Source: Rhizobium sp. Leaf371 (GTDB taxonomy: Bacteria; Pseudomonadota; Alphaproteobacteria; Rhizobiales; Rhizobiaceae). Taken from it: 64,000 nucleotides of DNA. The notes beneath the pieces were generated by a model. That model made no database searches, was not told the origin of the DNA, and saw nothing but the letters and a program-made list of their open reading frames with translations. The DNA lies in NCBI RefSeq assembly GCF_001424045.1, contig NZ_LMQB01000024.1, forward strand, positions 407,108-471,107, written 5' to 3'. Positions 49,101 through 57,831 of this stretch are shown here, piece after piece. Each line of letters begins with the position of its first letter. Position 1 is the first letter of the stretch. The translations under genes and the position numbers were made by a program.

Positions 49101-49426
49101 AGGCCCTGCGTCCGCAGGGAACGGTCATCGACCTCGCCTTCTATCAGGGTGGCGCGGACCATCTCCGACTTGGCGAGGAGTTCCACCATAACGGCCTCAA
49201 CATCCGATGCGCCCAGATCAACCGCGTGCCGCGCGGCTTGTCGGCGCTCTGGAACCGTCAGCGTCTCGCGCTCGAGACGGTCGATCTCCTGCGCCACGAC
49301 GGCGCGGCGATCCGCGAGCACATGGTCACTCATGTCGTGCCGTTCGAGGACGGCCCCGCCTTCCTTCAGGATCTCGTGAAGCATCGCCCGGACTTCCTGC
49401 AGGTCGTTTTCAAGGTCGGCGCATGA
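46172..49426 (+). CDS. Three-part fusion: glycosyltransferase + Gfo/Idh/MocA oxidoreductase + MDR dehydrogenase
   Basis: One uninterrupted 1084-residue frame. Residues about 1-365 are a GT4 glycosyltransferase (LLSVARFSAQKDHASLIRAM; EGLPLAVLEAMSAGVPVVAT). Residues 373 to about 700 are a Gfo/Idh/MocA-type NAD(P) sugar oxidoreductase (RLGFIGVGGIAHRH; FFVEKPVSL; GGQMVEQTTHLLDL). Residues about 720-1084 are a zinc-type medium-chain dehydrogenase (Rossmann loop VLVIGAGTVGLMTALFARKLG near 890-912), but the usual Cys/His zinc ligands were not found. At 47288 the first codon of the second part is an ATG with AAGGA six bases upstream, so a shorter protein may also be made. The next gene overlaps by four bases (ATGA). 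Confidence 0.88.
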   Translation: MPDQPARRPRIVLATDSRDPSGLGEHMLALARGLSADHDVILLADPESAGQFLTKAARQGLAVKDLPPDDRLGAWLEHADIDLLHVHAGIGWEGHGLAAAGVAGGIPVIRTEHLPYLLTDPDQQAQYRTETAGLAHHIVVSEASRKTYADGHIDPSRMTVVRNGIFPLEPAVTRDRMRATLGLAGRTVLLSVARFSAQKDHASLIRAMPTIAHRHPMVALLLVGSGEERIRVEDLAGEMGIAACVRFLGHRDDIADLMTIADLFVLPSLFEGLPLAVLEAMSAGVPVVATRIGGTLEALGDEHPFFAEPGQPASLAETVLQALDDPAKRAMVGQSGRDHFRSHFSAARMAAETASVYRPFLTPNPSLQKDRSMQKTRLGFIGVGGIAHRHLDILASFQDVELVAFADPDAARADAAARRFGAKSFANHRDMLANAAVDAVYICVPPFAHGDPERDLIAQGIPFFVEKPVSLDIALAEEIAAGIAEKNLVTAVGYHWRYLDTVEEARALLADNPAQLLSGYWLDSTPPPQWWWKQDKSGGQMVEQTTHLLDLARFLIGEVTEVYGRAGHAERQDFPGLDVPTVSTASLTFQSGVVANIASTCLLGWSHRVGLHIFADKLAIELTDRDIMVDVGRGRPVRPADGDPVWREDRDFIDAVRGGENRIRCPYADAVATHRLALAVVASSRSGEPVHLDLPTLARTPPAPLQFQPRPEDAPRGMPPGHRKIRSLGVEAPGRAYVFEYEEGPPADGQVRLETLYTGLSAGTELTFLKNTNPYFRSRFDAGRGVFIENEPDLHYPVPFLGYMEVARVAESRTGGYAEGDVLATTYAHKTGHTADPYHDVLVPMPAEIDPLLGVFVAQMGPIAANGILHADAESMGTQVATLGAGVAGRPVLVIGAGTVGLMTALFARKLGASDVVITDPSDFRREKAEALGLTAMTEDQAWQHAKARWHDGGLGRGADLVFQTRAHSGSLQTALKALRPQGTVIDLAFYQGGADHLRLGEEFHHNGLNIRCAQINRVPRGLSALWNRQRLALETVDLLRHDGAAIREHMVTHVVPFEDGPAFLQDLVKHRPDFLQVVFKVGA

Positions 49427-51762
49427 TGCAGGCAGCAGAAGCGGCAGTCTCCGGGGAACCACCGATCCGTATCCTCTTCGTCTTCGCCTGGCTGGTGGTC
49501 GGCGGAGAGGAGACGGAAGTCCGGCTGCTTACGCAGGCGCTCGATCCCGCCCGCTACCGTATCGACGTGGTCGCCTGCTTCCGCAAGCCCGGCATGCCGG
49601 AACAGACGCATGAGCAGCTGAAGGCGCTGGGCGTTTCGGTGGACACCGCCCCCTACGCCATGTCCTTCGAGGATACGGTCTCCTATCTCGCCGGCAAGGT
49701 TCCGGGCTACGACGTTGTGGTCTCCTGCCAGAACGTTGCGGACATCTATCCGGCGCTGGAGCGTCTGAACCTCTGCCCGCCCCTGATCGAACATGGCGGT
49801 CTCGTCTCCGAAGCCCTGGCCGGCCCGAAGCATCTGACCGCCCGCTATGTCGGCGTCTGTCGCTCCATCCGGGATGCCGCGGCCTCCCGCATGCCGGGCC
49901 GCGAGAGAGATGCGATCGAGATCCCCTCCATGGTGGATCTCTCCGCCTTCGACCCGTCCCGGCGGGCGGCCATGCGGGCGGAACTCGGGCTCACCGACCG
50001 ACACATCCTGATCGGGTGGGTCGGGCGGCTCGATCCGAAGAAGAATGTCGGACAGGTCATCGAAGCGGCAGCGCTTCTCAAGGCCGAGAACCCCGATTTG
50101 CGCTTCGTCATCGTCGGAGGCCCCGACGCCTTCATGCCGGACTATGCCGCAGACCTTCGGCAGCGTGCCGCGGCGCTCAGCCTGTCGGACGCGATGCAGT
50201 TCCTGGGCGACCGCAAGGATATTCCCGATCTGCTTCAGGCTTTCGACATCTTCGTCTGGCTGTCGCGCGGCGAAGGCATGCCGCATGTCATCGCGGAAGC
50301 CGGCGCCGCCGGCCTTCCGGTCATCTCGACCCCGGACAACGGCGCGCTGCAGCAGATCGAGGACGGCACCACCGGGCTCATCGTCCCCTATGACGATCCT
50401 GCATCGGTCACCGCCGCCGCACGCCGCCTGATCGCCGATCCGGCGCTTCGCAAAAGTCTGGGCGATGCCCTGCGGAAGAAGGTCGAACGCCTCTACGCCG
50501 TCGAGGCCGTTGTGCCGCAGTGGGAGCACCTTCTGGAGACGGTGGTTGCAGCACGCGTTCCCAGCGGCCCGACCGGTCTTTTCCGGTCATTCATCCAGGG
50601 CGGGTTCGAATGTTCGACGCATCGGCTGCGCCCGACGCCGGAGGAGCCGCTCGGACCCCGCCTCGACATGATCGACGATATCGGTCACGACATCCACGCC
50701 GAGCGCGATTATCGACAGTTGCAGAGCTTCGGCATCCGCACCGTGCGCGATGGCTTCCGCTGGCACCGGATCGAGACCGGCGGCATTTTCGACTGGTCCA
50801 GCGTGCGACCCATGCTGCAGGCGGCGGCCCGCTCGGGCACGCAGGTGATCTGGGATGTGCTGCATTATGGCTGGCCCGACGATATCGACATCTGGACGCC
50901 GCATTTCGTGGAGCGTTTTGCCCGCTTCGCCGGTGCCTGCGCCCGTATTGTGCGGGAGGAAAGCGACGACATCCCTTTCTATTGCCCGGTCAATGAGATC
51001 TCGTTCTTCTCCTGGGGTGCCGGCGATGCCGGCTATCTCAACCCCTTTGCGAACGGCCGTGGCTTCGAGCTGAAGGTCCAGCTCGCCCGTGCCGCAATCG
51101 CCGGCATGGATGCCATCCTCGCCGTCGATCCCCGTGCACGCTTCGTGCATTGCGACCCCGTGATCAACGTCATCACCGATCCGTCCCGGCCATGGGAGAC
51201 CCCGGTCGCAGAGGGACACCGGCAGTCGCAGTTTCAGGGATGGGATTTGCTTTCGGGCCGCATGTGGCCGCAGATCGGCGGCGCCGAGCGCTATCTGGAC
51301 GTCATCGGCGTCAACTACTACTTCAACAACCAGTGGATTCACGGCGGTCCGCCGATCGACATAGGCCATCCGCTCTACAAGCCGTTGCGCACGATCCTGA
51401 TCGAAACCTATGCCCGCTACGGCAAGCCGATGATGATCGCCGAAACCGGCATCGAGGACGACCGCCGCGCCGCCTGGTTCACCTATGTGGCACAGGAAGC
51501 CCTGGCCGCCATGAAGGCCGGCGTCCCGCTCGAAGGTCTGTGTCTCTACCCGATCGTCAACCATGCCGGCTGGGACGACAAGCGTCCCTGCCAGAACGGC
51601 CTCCTCTCCGCCGGCATGACGGCGGAGGGACGACGCGTTCATGAGCCATTGGCCGCCGCCATCGACGCCTTCCGGCACGGAGACGGCCGGCTGTTGCACC
51701 AGGGGGGCCGACAGGACTCCGGCGCAGGAACACGGGAAGGTCAGCGGGCTTTGCGCCTCTGA
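49423..51762 (+). CDS. Fusion of GT4 glycosyltransferase and clan-A glycoside hydrolase
   Basis: The ATG at 49423 overlaps the preceding stop and gives 779 residues. Residues about 14-375 are a GT4 enzyme (ILIGWVGRLDPKKNVGQVIEAA; GEGMPHVIAEAGAAGLPVISTPDNG). From about residue 390 (GGFECSTHR) to about 755 a glycosidase barrel of the GH1/GH5 clan follows. Its acid/base is probably Glu525 (CPVNEISFFSWG) and its nucleophile Glu674 (MMIAETGIEDD). VRDGFRWHRIETGGIFDWS is the family beta-2 region. No signal peptide is present, so both activities would be cytosolic. The open frame before 49423 lies within the previous gene. Last gene of the plus-strand run, 11 bases before the convergent Dabb gene. 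Confidence 0.87.
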   Translation: MMQAAEAAVSGEPPIRILFVFAWLVVGGEETEVRLLTQALDPARYRIDVVACFRKPGMPEQTHEQLKALGVSVDTAPYAMSFEDTVSYLAGKVPGYDVVVSCQNVADIYPALERLNLCPPLIEHGGLVSEALAGPKHLTARYVGVCRSIRDAAASRMPGRERDAIEIPSMVDLSAFDPSRRAAMRAELGLTDRHILIGWVGRLDPKKNVGQVIEAAALLKAENPDLRFVIVGGPDAFMPDYAADLRQRAAALSLSDAMQFLGDRKDIPDLLQAFDIFVWLSRGEGMPHVIAEAGAAGLPVISTPDNGALQQIEDGTTGLIVPYDDPASVTAAARRLIADPALRKSLGDALRKKVERLYAVEAVVPQWEHLLETVVAARVPSGPTGLFRSFIQGGFECSTHRLRPTPEEPLGPRLDMIDDIGHDIHAERDYRQLQSFGIRTVRDGFRWHRIETGGIFDWSSVRPMLQAAARSGTQVIWDVLHYGWPDDIDIWTPHFVERFARFAGACARIVREESDDIPFYCPVNEISFFSWGAGDAGYLNPFANGRGFELKVQLARAAIAGMDAILAVDPRARFVHCDPVINVITDPSRPWETPVAEGHRQSQFQGWDLLSGRMWPQIGGAERYLDVIGVNYYFNNQWIHGGPPIDIGHPLYKPLRTILIETYARYGKPMMIAETGIEDDRRAAWFTYVAQEALAAMKAGVPLEGLCLYPIVNHAGWDDKRPCQNGLLSAGMTAEGRRVHEPLAAAIDAFRHGDGRLLHQGGRQDSGAGTREGQRALRL

Positions 51763-51773
51763 CCTAAGGCGGA

Positions 51774-52085
51774 TCAGATCTCGAGATCGACGACGATCAC
51801 GCCCTCGGGTCCGCCCTTGGTGTGGGCCACGATCCGCGCTCCGGCCGCCTGGTGGTGCGGATCGACAAGATAGGCATCGCGAACGGCTGCACTCTCGAAA
51901 TCGAACCAGAACGCATCGTTGAAGCCGCGCATCATCTCCGTTTCGACGCTGACATTGGGACCGGCATGAAAAGCGCGGATGCCCTCGACATGGCCCTTCA
52001 GCGCGTCGAGCTCTTGGTAGATCGACTGCTTGTCGGCCTCCGTCACGCTGTCCTTGAATTTCAAAAGCACGATGTGCCGGATCAT
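51774..52085 (-). CDS. Dabb-domain (stress-responsive alpha/beta barrel) protein
   Basis: A 103-residue protein beginning MIRHIVLLKFKDSVTEADKQ, the Dabb signature, with FDFESAAVRDAYLVDPHHQ in the middle and VIVVDLEI at the end. Dimeric Dabb proteins form a ferredoxin-like barrel; some are cyclases or stress proteins, and most have no assigned reaction. AGGAGA lies before the ATG at 52085. It sits downstream of paoC on the same strand, but the hairpin at 52142-52166 separates them. Confidence 0.88.
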   Translation of the reverse strand: MIRHIVLLKFKDSVTEADKQSIYQELDALKGHVEGIRAFHAGPNVSVETEMMRGFNDAFWFDFESAAVRDAYLVDPHHQAAGARIVAHTKGGPEGVIVVDLEI

Positions 52086-52141
52086 CGAGTATCTCCTGCC
52101 AATCCGATGGTCCGTCCGGAGGACGGGCCGAAACGGGATAA

Positions 52142-52166
52142 GGCTGGCGCGAAACAAGCGCCAGCC
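52142..52166 (-). terminator. Hairpin terminator after the PaoABC-like operon
   Basis: GGCTGGCGC (52142-52150), a seven-base loop and GCGCCAGCC (52158-52166) make a perfect nine-pair stem. On the minus strand it is followed by TTATCC. It lies 31 bases beyond the paoC stop and 57 bases before the Dabb start. Confidence 0.55.
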
Positions 52167-52196
52167 CTCAAAAGCAAAGCTCCGCGGTGCCGATCC

Positions 52197-54395
52197 TCAG
52201 CTGAGCTGTGGCAGAGCCCCGATCAGCTTGTCGAGGGTCACGGGATAGTTTCTGACCCGGATGCCCGTTGCGTTGTAGACGGCGTTGTTGATCGCCGCCG
52301 CCACGCCGCAGAGGCCCAGCTCGCCGACACCTTTCGCCTTCATCGGCGAGGACATCGGATCTGTCTCGTCCATGAAGATGACCTCCTGATGCGGAATGTC
52401 GGCATGAACCGGCACCTCGTACCCCGCAAGATCATGGTTGACGAAGAAGCCGCGCTTCTTGTCGACGGCGAGCTCCTCGGACAGAGCCCCGCCGACGCCC
52501 ATGGTCATTGCGCCGATGACCTGACTGCGGGCCGTCATCGGGTTGAGAATACGGCCGGCCGCGCACACCGCGAGCATGCGGCGGATGCGCGGTTCGCCGG
52601 TCGCGATGTTGATGCCGACCTCCACGAAGTGCGCGCCGAAGGTCGACTGCTGCTTCTCCTCGGAGATATCGCCGTATTCGATCGTATCCTCGACGACAAG
52701 CGGCACGTCCTTGACGGCCTCGCCGAGCGGCACGCGCCGATCGCCCGAAATCACCATGCCGTCCGCAAAATCGATGCCGTCCGCATTGAAGCCGAGCGCC
52801 TTGGCGATGGCTTCCCGCATCTTGACGCAGGCGGCATAGACACCTGCCGTGGCGCTGTTGCCGCCCCACTGCCCACCCGAACCGGACGAGACCGGAAAGC
52901 GGGAGTCGCCGAGATTGACCGCAACGCGGTCGAGCGGCAGGCCGAGCATTTCCGCAGCCGTCTGGGCGATGATCGTGTAGCTGCCCGTGCCGATATCCGT
53001 CATATCGGTCTCGACGGTGAGGATGCCTTCGCGATCGAGCTTCACGCGCGCTCCGGATGCCATGACCATATTGTTGCGGAAGGCGGCTGCGACGCCCATG
53101 CCGACCAGCCACTCGCCGTCCTGCACGGTACCGGGACGCGAATTGCGCTTGTCCCAGCCGAAGCGTTCGGCCCCGAGCTTCATGCAGCCGATCAGATCGC
53201 GGTGCGAGAAAGCCTTTTCCGGCTTTTCCGGATCGACCTGCGTATCGTTGAGGATCCGGAAGGCAACCGGATCCTGACCGAGCTTCTCCGCCATTTCGTC
53301 CATGGCGACTTCGAGCGCCATCAGGCCGGGGGCCTCGCCCGGCGCGCGCATGGCATTGCCCTCGGGCAGATCGAGCACGGCAAGCCGCGTCGCCGTCATC
53401 CGGTTGGCGCCGGAGTAGAGCAGCCGTGTCTGCTGCACCGCCGCCTCCGGCCCACCGCCTTTGAGGTCGCCCGACCAGCTCTCATGCGCGATCGCGGTGA
53501 TCTTGCCGTCCTGCCCGGCACCGATCCGGATGCGCTGGATGGTGGCTGGCCGATGCGTCGTGTTGTTCATCAGGAACGGCCGGGGCAGCGCGACCTTCAC
53601 CGGGCGACCCGCCGCACGCGCGGCCAGCGCGGCGAGAACCGCGTCTGCGCGCAGGAACAGCTTCGACCCGAACCCGCCGCCGATGAACGGCGACATGATG
53701 TGGATCTTCTCCTTGTCCATATCGAGTGCGGTGGCGAGATCCGACCGCCACCAGTCGACCATCTGGCTCGATGTCCACACGGTCAGCGCATCGCCGTCCC
53801 AGGCGGCGATGGACGCATGCGGCTCCATCATCGCATGCGACTGGTCGGGCGTCGTATAGGTCTGGTCGAGCTGCACCGCCGCCGCCTCGAAGGCCGGCGC
53901 GAAATCGCCTGCCGCCGAATCCGGCTCACCGTCCTTGGGCTTGATGGCGCCATCCATCGACGCCTCGAGATCGAACGCGCCTTTCGCCTCTTCGTATTCC
54001 ACCTTGATCAGGTGGGCTGCGGCCCGGGCCTGCTCGAAGGTTTCGGCGATCACGACGGCGATGGCCTGGTGATAATGGTTGATCTCGGTACCGCCGAAGA
54101 GCTTTGCCGTATTGCGCTTGGCTCTCTTCAGGTCCGGCATGCCGTCGCTGGTCACGATCTTGATGACGCCCGGCGCGCGGCTGGCCGCAGCCACATCCAT
54201 CGAACGGATACGGCCCTTGGCGATTGCGGCACCGAGCGGATAACCATAGGCATAGGGCAAGCCATCATCGTGCCACTCATAGGCATATTTCGCGCGGCCG
54301 GTCGTCTTGAGCTGACCCTCGATGCGCTCGATCGGCTTGCCGACGACCGTCATGCGGTCGATCGGATTCTGTGTCGCAGGTGTGTCGAACTTCAT
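52197..54395 (-). CDS. paoC: Periplasmic aldehyde oxidoreductase, molybdenum subunit (PaoC-like)
   Basis: Large subunit of a molybdenum hydroxylase of the xanthine oxidase family, which oxidises aldehydes to acids. It has 732 residues from the ATG at 54395, the length of E. coli PaoC. The catalytic base is Glu692 in KGVGELG, the number known for the E. coli enzyme, which also supports the start. Cofactor-binding stretches include SPFIGGGFGSKLFLRADAVL, MRAPGEAPGLMALEVAMDE and GSGGQWGGNSATAG. The FAD and iron-sulfur subunits are encoded just upstream. The protein has no export signal of its own and would travel with the Tat-signal subunit. Confidence 0.93.
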   Translation of the reverse strand: MKFDTPATQNPIDRMTVVGKPIERIEGQLKTTGRAKYAYEWHDDGLPYAYGYPLGAAIAKGRIRSMDVAAASRAPGVIKIVTSDGMPDLKRAKRNTAKLFGGTEINHYHQAIAVVIAETFEQARAAAHLIKVEYEEAKGAFDLEASMDGAIKPKDGEPDSAAGDFAPAFEAAAVQLDQTYTTPDQSHAMMEPHASIAAWDGDALTVWTSSQMVDWWRSDLATALDMDKEKIHIMSPFIGGGFGSKLFLRADAVLAALAARAAGRPVKVALPRPFLMNNTTHRPATIQRIRIGAGQDGKITAIAHESWSGDLKGGGPEAAVQQTRLLYSGANRMTATRLAVLDLPEGNAMRAPGEAPGLMALEVAMDEMAEKLGQDPVAFRILNDTQVDPEKPEKAFSHRDLIGCMKLGAERFGWDKRNSRPGTVQDGEWLVGMGVAAAFRNNMVMASGARVKLDREGILTVETDMTDIGTGSYTIIAQTAAEMLGLPLDRVAVNLGDSRFPVSSGSGGQWGGNSATAGVYAACVKMREAIAKALGFNADGIDFADGMVISGDRRVPLGEAVKDVPLVVEDTIEYGDISEEKQQSTFGAHFVEVGINIATGEPRIRRMLAVCAAGRILNPMTARSQVIGAMTMGVGGALSEELAVDKKRGFFVNHDLAGYEVPVHADIPHQEVIFMDETDPMSSPMKAKGVGELGLCGVAAAINNAVYNATGIRVRNYPVTLDKLIGALPQLS

Positions 54396-54399
54396 GGTC

Positions 54400-55350
54400 T
54401 CAACCCTTCGCTTCGGCAAGGACAGCGCCAAGCGTCCGCTCGACCAGCTTCACCTTGTAGGCATTGTGTTCCGTCGGCTGGGCATCGAGCAGCAGGCGGC
54501 GCGTTACCCGGCCGGCACCGCTCGGCAGTTCCTCGTCCGCCGTATCGAGACGCCACGGCTTGTGCGCCACCCCGCCGACCGCGACGCGGCCGGTTCCGTC
54601 CGGCTGGATCACCGCGCCGACCGAAATCAGCGCGAACGCGTAGGATGCGCGATCGCGAACCTTCCGGTAGATCTGCTTCCCACCGACCGGCTTCGGAAGC
54701 ACGACGGCGGTGATGATCTCGCCCTTCTTCAGCGCCGTTTCGATATGCGGCGTGTCGCCCGGCAAAAGGTGGAAGTCGGCGATAGGGATGCTGCGCTTGG
54801 CGCCATCCGCACCAACGGTCTCGACCACCGCATCGAGCGCCCGCATGGCGATCGCCATATCGCTTGGATGCGTCGCAATGCAGGAGGCGCTGACGCCGAC
54901 GATGCCGAGCTGGCGGCTGAAGCCGTCGATGGCGGAACAGCCGCTGCCCGGCTGGCGCTTATTGCAGGGCTGGTTGGTGTCGTAGAAATAGGGACAGCGC
55001 GTGCGCTGCAGAAGATTGCCCGCCGTGGTCGCCTTGTTGCGAAGCTGCCCCGAAGCCCCGGCGAGAAGCGCACGCGACAGGAGGCCGTAATCGCGCCGCA
55101 CCCGCTCGTCGGCCGCAAGCTCGGTGTTGCGCACCAACGCTCCAATCCTCAGACCGCCCTCGGGCGTCGCCTCGATCGTGTCGAGCCCCAGCGTATTGAC
55201 ATCGATCAGGTGGGTCGGCGTTTCGATTTCGAGCTTCATCAGATCGAGAAGATTGGTGCCGCCGGCGATGAACCGGGTGGCCTCATGGCTGGCCGCCGCC
55301 TTGGCAGCTGCCTCCACCGAGGTCGCACGCTCATAGGTAAAGGACTTCAT
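54400..55350 (-). CDS. paoB: Aldehyde oxidoreductase, FAD subunit (PaoB-like)
   Basis: A 316-residue FAD-binding subunit. [19 protein letters not shown] and [13 protein letters not shown] are the FAD contacts. [23 protein letters not shown] and a later [11 protein letters not shown] supply the Cys set for the extra [4Fe-4S] cluster that marks PaoB-type proteins. It shuttles electrons between the iron-sulfur subunit and the outside acceptor. It starts within the stop of the paoA-like gene (ATGA overlap) and ends four bases before the paoC-like ATG. The frame beyond 55350 is the paoA gene out of frame. Confidence 0.92.
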   Translation of the reverse strand: MKSFTYERATSVEAAAKAAASHEATRFIAGGTNLLDLMKLEIETPTHLIDVNTLGLDTIEATPEGGLRIGALVRNTELAADERVRRDYGLLSRALLAGASGQLRNKATTAGNLLQRTRCPYFYDTNQPCNKRQPGSGCSAIDGFSRQLGIVGVSASCIATHPSDMAIAMRALDAVVETVGADGAKRSIPIADFHLLPGDTPHIETALKKGEIITAVVLPKPVGGKQIYRKVRDRASYAFALISVGAVIQPDGTGRVAVGGVAHKPWRLDTADEELPSGAGRVTRRLLLDAQPTEHNAYKVKLVERTLGAVLAEAKG

Positions 55351-56018
55351 GCCGGCCTCCCCGCGACGTCCGCAATGGCGTCGACAATGTTGGAGTAGGC
55401 CCCGCATCGACAGATGTTGCCGCTCATCCGTTCGCGGATCTCCTCGAGGCTGAACTCGGTCTTGGCGGTCAGATCGCCCGTCACATGGCTCGGAATGCCG
55501 GCCTTGATCTCTTCGAGCACGGCGACCGACGAACAGATCTGACCGGGCGTGCAGTAGCCGCACTGGTACCCGTCATGCTTGACGAAAGCGGCCTGCATCG
55601 GATGAAGCTTGCCGGGCTCGCCCAGACCTTCGATTGTCACGACCTCGTCGCCGTCATGCATGATGGCAAGCGACAGGCAGGAATTGATCCGGCGTCCATC
55701 CACCATCACCGTGCACGCGCCGCACTGGCCGTGATCGCAGCCTTTCTTCGTGCCCGTCAGGTGCAGATGCTCCCGCAGCGCATCGAGCAGCGTCGTCCGG
55801 TTGTCGAGCGTCAGGGTCTGGTTCTCGCCGTTGACCTTGAACGACACGCTGGAGGTCTCGCCGGCCGGCATGCCGGCTGCCTTTGCGCTGGCCGGGGCCT
55901 GAGCCTGAGCTTGGGCCTGCGCGCGTGCCGACGAGGCAACGCCGCTGACCGCGACGGTTGCAGCGGAGGCCATCAGCAGGTCCCTCCGGGAGAGATCGAG
56001 GTCGCCTTGGTGTAGCAT
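55347..56018 (-). CDS. paoA: Aldehyde oxidoreductase, [2Fe-2S] subunit with Tat signal (PaoA-like)
   Basis: A 223-residue small subunit. A twin-arginine signal ([22 protein letters not shown]) ends in a run of alternating Ala-Gln, then the mature domain. The ferredoxin-type cluster uses [11 protein letters not shown] plus an earlier Cys, and the second cluster uses CGYCTPGQI and CRCGAY. The Tat signal implies that the assembled, cofactor-loaded trimer acts in the periplasm. GGAG six bases before the ATG at 56018 supports that start; ATGs at 56030 and 56054 are alternatives. First gene of the operon, 144 bases downstream of the EamA-transporter gene. Confidence 0.92.
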   Translation of the reverse strand: MLHQGDLDLSRRDLLMASAATVAVSGVASSARAQAQAQAQAPASAKAAGMPAGETSSVSFKVNGENQTLTLDNRTTLLDALREHLHLTGTKKGCDHGQCGACTVMVDGRRINSCLSLAIMHDGDEVVTIEGLGEPGKLHPMQAAFVKHDGYQCGYCTPGQICSSVAVLEEIKAGIPSHVTGDLTAKTEFSLEEIRERMSGNICRCGAYSNIVDAIADVAGRPA

Positions 56019-56162
56019 GTCGTGCTCCATGTTCTGGTGAAAGTACCGCGACATGGCATTGCGCGGCCCGTAGACTGGAGGTAGGGCAGAGCGTAAGGCA
56101 AACCAGACCCAACCCCGATCCCAGCGGCGGACGGCGATCACAAAGGCGACACTTCGGAGGCG

Positions 56163-57110
56163 TCAGCCCTTCGCATTGGGCTCGGGTTCCGCCATCGCGA
56201 GCGATGCCTGGGCATCCGGCGAAACGACGGCGGAGGGCAGCGGGGTGCCGCGCTTGCGCTCGCGCATCAGGGTGAGCAGTCCGGAAAAGATGATGAGCGC
56301 GATACCACCCGCCATGGGCAGGTCGATCGCGTCGTCGAAGATGAAATAACCGAACAGAATAGCCCAGATCATCTGGCTGTATTGCGGTGGCGCCACGAGA
56401 TTGGCCGGCGCCAGGCGAGCCGCCGTCATCAGCAGTGCATTTCCGACGGCGCCGAGAATGCCGTAGCTGGCGATGAAGGCCCATTCCATCGGCGTCGGAA
56501 CGGCGATATCCGACACCATCAGAAGCCCGCTGACGACCAGCGTGCCGAGAAGACCCGCACCATACAGCGACATGCGCTTCTCCGTCGGTCCCATGCCCCT
56601 GAGGACGACGATGGCGATTGCGGCGCTGAGGCCGCCGATGGCGGCGGCAAGGTGTCCGACCGAAAGCTCGCGAAACCCAGGCCTGAGCACGATGAGCACG
56701 CCGACGAAGCCGACGATGACGGCCGTCCAGCGCTGCCAGCGCACATCCTCCTTGAGGAAGATGACGGACAGGATCGTGACGAAGGACGGCAGCAGGAAGA
56801 GAAGGCAGAAGGCTTCGGCCATCGGCAGTTTCGTGAACGTGATGATCGACGCGATGGAGCCGATGGCGCCGCAGGCAAAGCGCAGCAGCCAGAGCGTGCG
56901 ATTGGAGGTTCGAAACAAGTCGAGCCAGGAATCTCCCCGCGCCTTGATGAAAGGCAGGATGACCAGCCCGAAGACGGCGCCGGCAAAGGCGACCTGATAG
57001 GCGGGAACGGCGCCATCGACGAGTTTGACCGAGGCATCGCTGAAGGCGAACACGGCATAGGCGATAAACGCGATGACGACACCGCGAAAGGGAGACTGGG
57101 AGACGGGCAT
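56163..57110 (-). CDS. EamA/DMT-family transporter
   Basis: A 315-residue membrane protein with about ten spans in two EamA repeats. It begins PFRGVVIAFIAYAVFAFSDASVKLVDG. Repeat one ends FLKEDVRWQRWTAVIVGFVGVLIVL and repeat two has FGYFIFDDAIDLPMAGGIALIIFSGLLTL. It lies between a TetR gene and the PaoABC-like operon on the same strand, so it may export a product or toxic substrate of the oxidoreductases. That role is inferred only from position. The ATG at 57110 (MPVSQSPFRG) is favoured over 57170. Confidence 0.87.
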   Translation of the reverse strand: MPVSQSPFRGVVIAFIAYAVFAFSDASVKLVDGAVPAYQVAFAGAVFGLVILPFIKARGDSWLDLFRTSNRTLWLLRFACGAIGSIASIITFTKLPMAEAFCLLFLLPSFVTILSVIFLKEDVRWQRWTAVIVGFVGVLIVLRPGFRELSVGHLAAAIGGLSAAIAIVVLRGMGPTEKRMSLYGAGLLGTLVVSGLLMVSDIAVPTPMEWAFIASYGILGAVGNALLMTAARLAPANLVAPPQYSQMIWAILFGYFIFDDAIDLPMAGGIALIIFSGLLTLMRERKRGTPLPSAVVSPDAQASLAMAEPEPNAKG

Positions 57111-57202
57111 GATGTCGAATCGCAAAGGAGGAGGGTCTGGCTGGAATAGCCCGAAATCCGGCCTGCGCACAGAGGCCGATCACACGGCGATCGGTCGATC
57201 CA

Positions 57203-57781
57203 TCAGCGTTTTCGCAACCCGTCGACGAACACATCGACCATGCGGAGCGCCGTCGGCTGCCAGTCGGTTGGCCCGTGGCTGTAGAAGATGCCGAGCAGGG
57301 TTCGCAGGAGTTCGTCCGGGGACACGTCGTCCCGGATCATATCCGCCGCTGCCGCCCGATCAAGGAGAAGGCCGATAGCGCCGACCATGCGCTCGTAGGA
57401 ATAGGCCTTGAGCTCGGTCGAGCCGACGACCGCAAGCTGAAGCCCCTCGATCATCCCCTTCTTGGTCGCGACGAGGCGGACATTGGCCTGCAACCACGCC
57501 TTGAGCGCAGCGACAGGATCGGCGTCGCCTGCGAGCTCCTGCGCGAGATCGGCAAGAAGATCCACCTCATGCCGATAGACCGCATCGAACAGGGCCTCGC
57601 GCGTCGGGAAATGCCGATAAAGCGTGCCGATGCCGACGCCGGCTTCCGTCGCGACGGCCTCGAGGCTCGCCTGAGCGCCACCCAGCCGGAAAACGGCAGT
57701 TGCCGCTTCCAGCAGGCGCTCGCGGTTGCGAACCGCATCTGCGCGCGGCTTGCGCCTTGCTTTCGCGTGTTCCTGGTCCAT
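57203..57781 (-). CDS. TetR-family transcriptional regulator
   Basis: A 192-residue repressor-type protein. The N-terminal helix-turn-helix reads RERLLEAATAVFRLGGAQAS, then LEAVATEAGVGIGTLYRHFPTREALFDAVY, the TetR signature. The C-terminal ligand-binding part is helical (LLDRAAAADMIRDDVSPDELLRTLLGIFY). It is divergent from the molybdenum hydroxylase operon at 58014. A 17-base inverted repeat in the shared region, placed between the promoter boxes of that operon, is its likely operator. The inducer is probably a substrate of the enzyme, such as an aromatic aldehyde or N-heterocycle. Confidence 0.92.
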   Translation of the reverse strand: MDQEHAKARRKPRADAVRNRERLLEAATAVFRLGGAQASLEAVATEAGVGIGTLYRHFPTREALFDAVYRHEVDLLADLAQELAGDADPVAALKAWLQANVRLVATKKGMIEGLQLAVVGSTELKAYSYERMVGAIGLLLDRAAAADMIRDDVSPDELLRTLLGIFYSHGPTDWQPTALRMVDVFVDGLRKR

Positions 57782-57831
57782 CTGTCTATTCGTCGCCTGA
57801 CATTTACGAATCCGCCCTTTTCGAACGGGTA

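Noticed and set aside
45962..49462. Long minus-strand open frame opposite the glycosyltransferase-MocA-MDR fusion
   Set aside because: Antisense shadow of a gene with clear domains; no ribosome site or recognisable motif.
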